Assembly (NCBI RefSeq): GCF_008014675.1
Contig: NZ_VOXD01000003.1
Location: forward strand, 124,001 to 188,000
Source: Neolewinella aurantiaca
GTDB lineage: Bacteria > Bacteroidota > Bacteroidia > Chitinophagales > Saprospiraceae
Length of the DNA stretch: 64,000 bases
Reading direction: 5' to 3'
This document shows, piece by piece, positions 58,098 through 64,000 of this stretch; positions within the stretch are counted from its first letter, which is position 1, and each line of letters begins with the position of its first letter. Made by a program: the position numbers and the translations under genes. Under the pieces are notes generated by a model. The model did no database searches and was not told the DNA's origin. It saw only the letters and a program-made list of their open reading frames with translations.

Positions 58098-58837
58098 TAC
58101 TTATTACCGAGCAACAAATCCGCGGAAAAGCGCGCCACGTATTTCAGACTTTCTTCGGTACTGTGTTCTCTCTTGTACAGGAGGTTGTTTTTTATGCCCT
58201 GTACCACTTTTGTTGGTTTAGCGGCGATGGCTGTTGCTACTTCGGTAACGCCAGCGATGAGTGCATCACGGTTTGGGAAAGTGCGGTTGACCATGCCGGA
58301 AGCGAGCGCTTCGGGGCCGTACATTTTGCGGCCGGTGAAGGCGAGCTCGGCAACAAGGCCGGGTTGCAGAATATGCGGCAGACGCTGCAGCGTACCGATA
58401 TCGGCCACGATACCGAAATCGATTTCCTTGACGGTGAAGTACGCATCTTCGGTACAATAGCGCATATTGCAGGCGGTAATAATGTCCACTCCGCCGCCGA
58501 TGCAGCCGCCGTGGATGGCCGCCAGCACCGGTTTGCGGCAGCGCTCGATGGCCGTAATGGTAGCCTGGATGCCTTCAATGAATGCAATCAGCTGGGTTTT
58601 TGTCTCCTCAGGAGTAGGGGCCATACGACTCTGGAGGCTGCCCAGCACCGCGAGGTCCATGCCGGCACAGAAATGTTTGCCTTCGCCGTTCAGAATGACA
58701 GCGTGTACGTCGTCGTTTGCGTCTGCTGCTTCAAAAGCCTCTTTCATAGCCTCCCAGGCTGCTTCGTCGAGCGAGTTAGCGCGGTCGGGGTTGGCGAAAG
58801 TGAGGGTCGCGATGTGGTTGTTGATGCTGGTTTTCAT
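58097..58837 (-). CDS. Dienoyl-CoA isomerase-like crotonase
   Basis: The product is a 246-residue crotonase. It has the two oxyanion segments KHFCAGMDLAVL and AAIHGGCIGGGVDIITACNM and then YCTEDAYFTVKEIDFGIVAD, where the aspartate/glutamate pair typical of delta3,5-delta2,4-dienoyl-CoA isomerase (Ech1) is found. It probably rearranges double bonds during breakdown of unsaturated fatty acids. The downstream gene on the same strand is the S24 paralog 2, separated by 190 bp, and a repeat copy directly follows its stop codon. Confidence 0.85.
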   Translation of the reverse strand: MKTSINNHIATLTFANPDRANSLDEAAWEAMKEAFEAADANDDVHAVILNGEGKHFCAGMDLAVLGSLQSRMAPTPEETKTQLIAFIEGIQATITAIERCRKPVLAAIHGGCIGGGVDIITACNMRYCTEDAYFTVKEIDFGIVADIGTLQRLPHILQPGLVAELAFTGRKMYGPEALASGMVNRTFPNRDALIAGVTEVATAIAAKPTKVVQGIKNNLLYKREHSTEESLKYVARFSADLLLGNK

Positions 58838-58856
58838 ATGATCGAAATAAGATTTA

Positions 58857-59951
58857 TCACAAGCTGTCGGGACGGGACAGCGGAATAGAAGTAAGTGTGT
58901 CTTCGGATAGGTCTTCTTCGGGAAGCCTGATCGGAGAAGGTCCGTCGTTGATTTTATCGCTGTTGCCTTCGCTCTGTTTGTTGCTAGGTAACATGAAAAT
59001 GGCTACCACGCACAATAGCATTACGGTCGCCGCTGCTGAAAGGTAAGCGAACCGCTTACTTTTCCGGTGGGGAGCAGGTGCCATAACCGGCGGCGGAGGT
59101 AGAGCAGTTGTATCGGTTTTTTGCGCGGGCGCAGGTGCAGGGTAGGGTTTAGGAGGAAGCCTTTCGGCCCGGGGGAAATCCGCTCCTTCGGTCTCTTCGG
59201 CCGCGGTTCCTGCCGGCGAACGAACAAACTCAACGTCAGCCACTGCAGCCTCGGCCCGTACGGAGATTTCGCGTTGGTGGACGATGTTCTTGGTCCGTTC
59301 CTTTCCGTTGATGGTGAGGAGTACGGAAATTTTAAGGGCAAGGCTGTGGGTTCCTTCCCGTAGCGGACGCACGTTGAAGACCCATTCGGTGGCGCTGTAC
59401 TCGTCCACAAATTGCTCTCCGTCGGAGAGCAGGACGATGTCGAAGGCAGGGTTGCCGGGAGCGCTGGGGTCGATCACTTCAATCTCCATGACCTCAGAAA
59501 CGGAGACTTGCCCCAGGCCGGTGCTTTCGTCCATCTTAATGCCGTCGAGAACATGGTTCAGCTCGTGAGCGATGCGGATGATGCAGTGGTAGGCCTTCCT
59601 CAGTTCCATGACCGGCGGCACTTTGTAGAGAAGGTGACCGGGTTTAAGCTCGGGGCGGAGGTCAGGCTTCGGCCCGAAGTCGGCAAGCGTCAGGTGATCG
59701 GTAAAAATGAGGATGTCTTTGCGTAATTCGTTGTTCAGGATGGCCAGTAGGTCGGGGGGGAGCGTATTGCCGATTTCGTGGTTGATAATATCGTTGGCCC
59801 GCCCGGTCAGCACCAGCACCTGATTGTGTTTGGCCCTGCCTGAAGGCAGGCTGTCGGTGAGGATGCGAAGGGCTTTTGACGTGTTCTTCAGGACGGAAGC
59901 CCGGACCTGATCCTGCAGCGTTTCCAATTGTTCGGCCGTAGTGACTGGCAT
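58857..59951 (-). CDS. EAD-domain membrane protein
   Basis: The product is a protein of about 364 residues. Residues 5-80 (LQDQVRASVLKNTSKALRIL, NQVLVLTGRANDIINHEIGN) match the effector-associated domain (EAD11-type) helical bundle used as an adaptor in bacterial conflict and signalling systems. Residues 85-230 are less clear and may form a beta domain. A proline-rich linker (PYPAPAPAQKT, partly from a repeat copy at 59122-59140) leads to a membrane helix (AYLSAAATVMLLCVVAIFML) and a short acidic tail. The expected EAD partner (caspase, trypsin or NTPase) is not in the window. The ATG at 59951 is chosen over 59993 because a promoter-like TATCTTGC overlaps the longer form. Confidence 0.68.
   Translation of the reverse strand: MPVTTAEQLETLQDQVRASVLKNTSKALRILTDSLPSGRAKHNQVLVLTGRANDIINHEIGNTLPPDLLAILNNELRKDILIFTDHLTLADFGPKPDLRPELKPGHLLYKVPPVMELRKAYHCIIRIAHELNHVLDGIKMDESTGLGQVSVSEVMEIEVIDPSAPGNPAFDIVLLSDGEQFVDEYSATEWVFNVRPLREGTHSLALKISVLLTINGKERTKNIVHQREISVRAEAAVADVEFVRSPAGTAAEETEGADFPRAERLPPKPYPAPAPAQKTDTTALPPPPVMAPAPHRKSKRFAYLSAAATVMLLCVVAIFMLPSNKQSEGNSDKINDGPSPIRLPEEDLSEDTLTSIPLSRPDSL
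59122..59140 (-). repeat. Interspersed repeat copy (linker of EAD protein)
   Basis: The minus strand reads CTGCACCTGCGCCCGCGCA. It is translated as APAPAQ in the linker before the membrane helix. Confidence 0.65.
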
Positions 59952-60037
59952 TCTTTTACGGATAATGGTGGAGCGCAAGATACGTTTTAGCATTGATGGT
60001 GTGGAGGAATGCTCAAAAGCCTTCCCCCCGGACCTGC

Positions 60038-60224
60038 AGGGCTAACACATAGGATTCGATTTTAAGCTTTTAGACCGAGATCATAGTCACCGCCTAACAG
60101 TTTGCAACCCAAAACGCGTAGCGTTTTCGCTAGCCCATCCCCCGTGGGCCCGCCGAAGGCAACAGCGAAGTTCACGGGTTGGGCTGGGGTTTAACACGGC
60201 TAAACTAGCCTATGCGTTAGCCCT
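60038..60224 (+). repeat. Structured dispersed repeat, copy 2 (187 bp) with terminal inverted repeats
   Basis: It begins AGGGCTAACACATAGG and ends CCTATGCGTTAGCCCT, 15 of 16 bases complementary. Inside are CCTAACAG, CAACCC, a perfect AAAACGC/GCGTTTT hairpin and a GC-rich arm closed by GGGTTGGGCTGGGG. It is related to 53312-53461 with paired changes in the stems. No protein frame is present. It could be a non-autonomous element, a structured RNA or an attC-like site. Confidence 0.7.
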
Positions 60225-60228
60225 GCCC

Positions 60229-60245
60229 CGCACCTGCGACCGCGC
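60229..60245 (+). repeat. Interspersed repeat copy beside the structured repeat
   Basis: CGCACCTGCGACCGCGC starts four bases after the end of structured copy 2. Confidence 0.65.
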
Positions 60246-60672
60246 AAAAAACTAAACTCCATAGTGGGTGCAGGGCGCGCCCGGCGGTGTACAGGCCAGC
60301 AAACTGAAGCTGGTCCGGAAACCCGGTCGCGTCCTGAGTATCCTTATTCGGGGCGGACAATCACGATGACCAAAGTGTAGGGAGAGGCTCTTTACTCAAG
60401 CCTTCCCACCGCACCTGCGACCGCGCCCGCAAATCTGTCCGTTTGAGCGAAGGGGAAATAATTGTAATCCCCGGGGAGTTTAACCAGGCCAGTCTATAAG
60501 GGCTTCGCGTTTTAGATTTCTCTGGTTACGATGCTGTACGTCAAGTGAGCGTATGGTTTGGCGTGGAAAGTCTCCACCATTATCTGAACTTGAAATCTGT
60601 TGTGCACACCTCGTCCCCGACCGGTAGAACTAACAAACTATTTTACTACCTTACCTTTTTTAAAGTTAGATC
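60246..60672. other. Non-coding gap before the acyl-CoA synthetase
   Basis: This 427-bp stretch holds one interspersed repeat (60409-60428), the shared block CTGGTCCGGAAACCC (60313-60327) and, near its end, the AT-rich promoter-like sequence TACCTTACCTTTTTT. No gene is seen. Confidence 0.5.
60409..60428 (+). repeat. Interspersed repeat copy (intergenic)
   Basis: CCGCACCTGCGACCGCGCCC, with two changes from the consensus. Confidence 0.7.
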
Positions 60673-62343
60673 ATGTACAACAAAACAACTCTTGAGGCTT
60701 TTTACGAGCGCGAAAAAAAACATCCCAAACTGCCGTTCCTCCACCAGCCGTTTGGCGAAAAATGGGAGACTTACTCCTGGGGCGAAGCCGGGGTGATGGC
60801 GCGCAAAGTCGCTGCCTACCTGCGTAGCCTGGGCCTGGAACCGGGCAGCCACATCGGCCTGGTTAGCAAAAATTGCCGCGAGTGGATCATCGCTGATCTC
60901 GCCATCATGATGGCGGGTCACGTGAGTGTTCCTTTTTTCGCGACCCTCACCGGAAAACAGATTGCCGAAGTTCTCAAACTAGGCGACGTCGACCTGCTGA
61001 TCGTTGGAAAAATGGAAGTATGGGACGATATGCGCAAGGGCGTACCCGAAGACATGCCGATCATCCGCTTTCCGCATTACGAGGGTAATTCCGACGTCAT
61101 GCGCGGCAAAGCCTGGCGCGACATCATGGCGGAATACGAACCTATCAAAGACAGCCCACTGCCTGATCCTGATGGCCTCTGGACCATCATCTTCACGTCC
61201 GGAACCACCGGCACGCCTAAAGGCGTGATGCTGACCAATCAGGCACTCATCGAGTTGATGGATAAGCTCTGGCCCACCAACCCGTTGAAGCTCGATTACA
61301 AAGGTGGTAATCGCTTCTTCAGCTTCCTGCCGCTGAATCACGTTGCGGAGCGCGGCGTGATCGAGACCATGTGCCTCACCCACGGAGGTGAAATCTTCTT
61401 CACCGAAAGCATCGCCCGCTTCGCGGCGAATTTGCAGGATGCCCGGCCAACTTTCTTCTTCGCCGTTCCGAGAATCTGGACGAAACTCCGCCTCGGGGTT
61501 CTGGGTAAAATGCCCGCTGAAAAATTGGATCGGCTGCTGAAAATACCAATTGTTTCGATGTTGGTGAAACGCAAAATACGTTCTGGTTTGGGGCTCGATA
61601 AAAGCCGCTGCAACGTCTCCGGTGCCGCGCCGATCCCTTCGGAAACCAAAGCCTGGTTCGGACGCCTGGGCATCCCGATCTCGGAAGCCTACGGCATGAC
61701 GGAGAACGGCGCAACGAGCCATATGATCACCGCTGCGGAAAACAAGCCAGGTTCTGTTGGCCGCCCGCAGAACGGCACCGAGCATAAGATCGACCCGGAA
61801 ACGGGGGAGGTGCTCACGCGCTCATCCTACACCATGCTCGGTTACTACAAAAGCCCCGAGAAAACCGCCGAAACCATCGATGCCGATGGCTGGCTCCACA
61901 CCGGAGACCAGGGCGAAATCGACGCCGACGGCTACCTGTTTCTGACCGGCCGGGTGAAGGATACCTTCAAAACAGCGAAGGCGAAATTCATCGTTCCGAC
62001 CGAAATTGAAGACAAGTTCATTGGCAACGACGACATCGAGCAAATGTGTCTGCTCGGCCTCGGTATGCCGCAGCCTATCCTGCTGGTTTCCCTGAGCGAG
62101 ATCGGGGAGGCGCGGCCGCGGGATGCAGTGCACGAAGCGTTGCGGGGCCAGCTTACTTTCGTGAACGCCAAGCTCGCGAGCTATAAAAAAGTTGCCGGCA
62201 TAGTGATCGTCAAAGAGCCGTTTACGGTGGAGAACGACATGATGACCCCCACGCTGAAAATCAAGCGCTCGAAAGTACACAACCGGTATAAAGACCGGAT
62301 GCTGGCCTGGATTGAGAGTGGGGATGCAGTGATTGAGGAGTAG
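60673..62343 (+). CDS. Long-chain acyl-CoA synthetase (AMP-forming)
   Basis: The product is a 556-residue member of the ANL superfamily that activates fatty acids to acyl-CoA through acyl-AMP. Motifs: TSGTTGTPKGVMLTN (A3, near 175), FLPLNHVAERG, EAYGMTENGATSHM (A5), GWLHTGDQGEID (A7) and GRVKDTFKTAKAKFIVP (A8). The final lysine-containing A10 segment (TPTLKIKRSKV) is present, so the enzyme looks complete. A repeat-like stretch (62109-62128) is read as EARPRDA in the C-terminal domain. It appears monocistronic and may feed the two crotonases in the window. Confidence 0.93.
   Translation: MYNKTTLEAFYEREKKHPKLPFLHQPFGEKWETYSWGEAGVMARKVAAYLRSLGLEPGSHIGLVSKNCREWIIADLAIMMAGHVSVPFFATLTGKQIAEVLKLGDVDLLIVGKMEVWDDMRKGVPEDMPIIRFPHYEGNSDVMRGKAWRDIMAEYEPIKDSPLPDPDGLWTIIFTSGTTGTPKGVMLTNQALIELMDKLWPTNPLKLDYKGGNRFFSFLPLNHVAERGVIETMCLTHGGEIFFTESIARFAANLQDARPTFFFAVPRIWTKLRLGVLGKMPAEKLDRLLKIPIVSMLVKRKIRSGLGLDKSRCNVSGAAPIPSETKAWFGRLGIPISEAYGMTENGATSHMITAAENKPGSVGRPQNGTEHKIDPETGEVLTRSSYTMLGYYKSPEKTAETIDADGWLHTGDQGEIDADGYLFLTGRVKDTFKTAKAKFIVPTEIEDKFIGNDDIEQMCLLGLGMPQPILLVSLSEIGEARPRDAVHEALRGQLTFVNAKLASYKKVAGIVIVKEPFTVENDMMTPTLKIKRSKVHNRYKDRMLAWIESGDAVIEE
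62109..62128 (-). repeat. Degenerate interspersed repeat copy (inside acyl-CoA synthetase)
   Basis: GGCGCGGCCGCGGGATGCAG resembles the reverse repeat, with the inserted base also seen at 36804. Translated as ARPRDA. Confidence 0.4.
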
Positions 62344-62443
62344 GTACTTGTTCTTCGACCTTCAGGCCGGCGGGAGATTTGGGCTTTTTGCTCTGCTCGC
62401 CGGTCTCAGGGTCGGGGGACCAAAGATTATAAATAAACAACCA

Positions 62444-63229
62444 ATGCAAAAAGCAATATTGTTACTATTGGCCCTGGGCACTTTTGCCTGTAACGCCACT
62501 CCGGATGAGGCTTCAGAAGCTACCTCTACCGAAACCACCACTCCCGCCTCCGACGACTGGATCACCCTCTTCGACGGTACCTCCACCGAAGGCTGGCGCG
62601 GCTACAACGCCGAAACCATGCCCCCCGGCTGGGTCATTGAGGACGGCGTGCTCACCTTCGACGACGGCGCAAAAACCTCCGACGCAGAGTACGAGGGCGG
62701 CAAAGACATCATCTACGCCGCCGAGGAATTTGACAACTTCGAGCTGCAGTTGGAGTGGAAGATTCCCCCCGGTGGCAACAGCGGTATCTTTTATCACGTG
62801 AAGGAAGGCTACGGCGCTCCTTCGGAAGTCGCACCGGAATACCAGCTCATCGACGACGAGAACTATACCAAATACCACGACATTACAGCTTACAACAAAA
62901 GCCTCGGCTATTCCGCCGATTTGCAGGATTGGCAATCCACGGGCGCCGATTACGCCATGTACCCCGCGCCGATGGATGAGCGGAACCTGAAGCCAGCCGG
63001 TGAATGGAATACTACCCGGATCATCTTTACGCCCGAACGCGCCGAGTATTGGCTCAACGGTAAGCAAGTCGTCTCTTTTGTCCCCTGGTCAGATGACTGG
63101 AAAGAACGCAAAAACAGCGGTAAATGGGACAACGCACCCGACTACGGAAAATTCAAAACGGGCTATATTGGCCTGCAGGACCATGACAGCGCGCTGTGGT
63201 TTCGGAACATCAGGATTAAACGACTATAG
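62444..63229 (+). CDS. DUF1080 lipoprotein (3-keto-disaccharide hydrolase family)
   Basis: The product is a 261-residue protein with a lipoprotein signal (MQKAILLLLALGTFAC). The DUF1080 jelly-roll domain shows ITLFDGTSTEGWRGY, GWVIEDGVLTFDD, FDNFELQLEWKIPPGGNSGI and the closing YIGLQDHDSALWFRNIRIK. Family members hydrolyse or bind 3-keto-glycosides. The next gene is a Gfo/Idh-type oxidoreductase, the kind of enzyme that makes 3-keto-sugars, so the pair probably works in one periplasmic pathway. The ATG at 62444 directly precedes the signal peptide. Confidence 0.88.
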   Translation: MQKAILLLLALGTFACNATPDEASEATSTETTTPASDDWITLFDGTSTEGWRGYNAETMPPGWVIEDGVLTFDDGAKTSDAEYEGGKDIIYAAEEFDNFELQLEWKIPPGGNSGIFYHVKEGYGAPSEVAPEYQLIDDENYTKYHDITAYNKSLGYSADLQDWQSTGADYAMYPAPMDERNLKPAGEWNTTRIIFTPERAEYWLNGKQVVSFVPWSDDWKERKNSGKWDNAPDYGKFKTGYIGLQDHDSALWFRNIRIKRL

Positions 63230-63349
63230 TAGTCCTGAAATTAAGGTCCCGGAGGAACGAGGTCGTTACGCCGGGCAAGGTCGATCAAGTAAAGCACTCA
63301 CGGAGTCCGGTTTTTTTTGATTCCGGACAGCAAGTCCAAATTTCAACCA

Positions 63350-64000
63350 ATGAAAAGAAGAACATTCATAACCACTTCTGCCGCCGCCCTTGCGGCAGTA
63401 ACCCTGCCCGGCTGTGGCGGTTCCGCCACGGAAACTGCTACTGCGACCGTAGCGAAAAAACTAACTAACCTCCGGACCGCTCATATCGGAATCGGCAATA
63501 TGGGCCTCGAAGACCTGAAGGCCGTGGCCTCTCATGGTAAGGTGATCGTAACGGCGCTCTGCGACGTGGACGACAATTATCTCAGGGCCGCTTCCGAATT
63601 ATTCCCCGACGCAAAAACCTATAAAGATTACCGTGTGATGCTTACGGAGTTGGGCGATGACGTAGATGCAGTGATCGTTTCCACTCCGGATCACACCCAC
63701 GCGCCCGCTTCGATGAAGGCCATGGAAATGGGCAAGCCGGTGTACTGTCAAAAACCCTTGACGCACCACGTCTCCGAAGCGCGGGCGATGCGCAAAATGG
63801 CGGCCGACAAGGGCCTGACTACCCAGATGGGGATTCAGGTGCATTCGTTCTACGACTATAAACTGGCGACGCTGCTGATTCAGTCCGGCATCGTCGGTAA
63901 GGTGAAACGGGTACGCGCCTGGTCTCCAAAAAACTGGGGCACCGATGCCGCCGCGCCGGAAGGCTCAGACCCTGTGCCGGATACCCTCGACTGGAACCTC
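63350..64000 (+). CDS. Gfo/Idh/MocA oxidoreductase with Tat signal, 3' end beyond the window
   Basis: The first 217 residues are visible. MKRRTFITTSAAALAAVTLP followed by GC is a twin-arginine signal with a lipobox-like cysteine. The NAD(P)-binding core follows: AHIGIGNMGLEDL, ALCDVDDNYL, VIVSTPDHTHAPASMKAMEMG, the catalytic-lysine motif YCQKPLTHHVSEARAM and QMGIQVHSFYDY. Such exported enzymes oxidise sugars at C3 with tightly bound cofactor. It follows the DUF1080 gene by 120 bp and is probably co-transcribed. The frame is open to the window edge. Confidence 0.9.
   Translation, partial: MKRRTFITTSAAALAAVTLPGCGGSATETATATVAKKLTNLRTAHIGIGNMGLEDLKAVASHGKVIVTALCDVDDNYLRAASELFPDAKTYKDYRVMLTELGDDVDAVIVSTPDHTHAPASMKAMEMGKPVYCQKPLTHHVSEARAMRKMAADKGLTTQMGIQVHSFYDYKLATLLIQSGIVGKVKRVRAWSPKNWGTDAAAPEGSDPVPDTLDWNL

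Noticed and set aside
1-64000. CRISPR array formed by the dispersed short repeat
   Set aside because: Copies are kilobases apart, in both orientations, inside genes, and have no regular spacers or cas genes nearby.

Overview
The window looks like chromosome from a Bacteroidota bacterium, most likely a Saprospiria/Lewinella-type marine lineage (the lineage is inference). The evidence is: three secreted proteins with type IX secretion (T9SS) sorting domains, one of them of the gliding-motility-associated CHU_C type; Bacteroidota promoters with a -7 box TAnnTTTG; the rpmB-rpmG-DUF4295 ribosomal trio; and an arsenosugar radical-SAM gene. The backbone is GC-rich and shows few Shine-Dalgarno sequences.

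Layout. 0-7.3 kb: a partial unknown protein on the minus strand, then three large T9SS cargo proteins (delta-60 repeats; PKD/CHU_C; ELWxxDGTxxGT repeats). 7.3-20.2 kb: small zinc-ribbon membrane protein, recQ, several single enzymes (GyrI-like, ThuA, GGCT, prolyl-hydroxylase-like), the sbcD-sbcC repair operon, an alpha/beta hydrolase, hpf and purC. 20.2-32.2 kb: central metabolism (FAH hydrolase, enoyl-CoA hydratase, argB, folK, deoxynucleoside kinase), an arsenosugar pair (phosphatase-peroxidase fusion plus arsS), tRNA-Arg(ACG), ribosomal proteins and prfB. 32.2-44.4 kb: a gene remnant, envelope proteins and esterases, tRNA-Ser and tRNA-Pro, a Tat-exported sulfite-oxidase-like enzyme with its cytochrome c, a MATE exporter and an RNA methyltransferase.

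44.416-53.064 kb is an 8.65-kb integrated element in the 3' end of tRNA-Arg(TCT), bounded by a 17-bp direct repeat. All its genes lie on the minus strand: tyrosine integrase, two very small proteins, a four-helix membrane protein, two unknowns, an HK97-fold major capsid protein, a Rep_trans-like replication initiator, a PD-(D/E)XK nuclease-like protein and an excisionase-like HTH protein. It has a phage capsid gene but no recognisable terminase, portal, protease or tail. It is best explained as a capsid-carrying phage satellite of a type I do not recognise, and it is the strongest novelty candidate in the window.

53-64 kb: a GH3 glycosidase, two paralogous S24-peptidase regulators, a dienoyl-CoA-isomerase-like enzyme, an EAD-domain membrane protein, an acyl-CoA synthetase, a DUF1080 protein and a partial Gfo/Idh oxidoreductase. 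The last two fit 3-keto-sugar metabolism. Two related 150-190 bp structured repeats with terminal inverted repeats lie at 53.3 and 60.0 kb.

A second window-wide signal is a short interspersed repeat, consensus TTGCACCTGCGTCCGCGCC. It occurs about two dozen times in both orientations, inside and between genes, and never in the integrated element. It has no stop codon in any of the six frames and is translated in several genes, notably as the end of signal peptides (CTCVRAQ).
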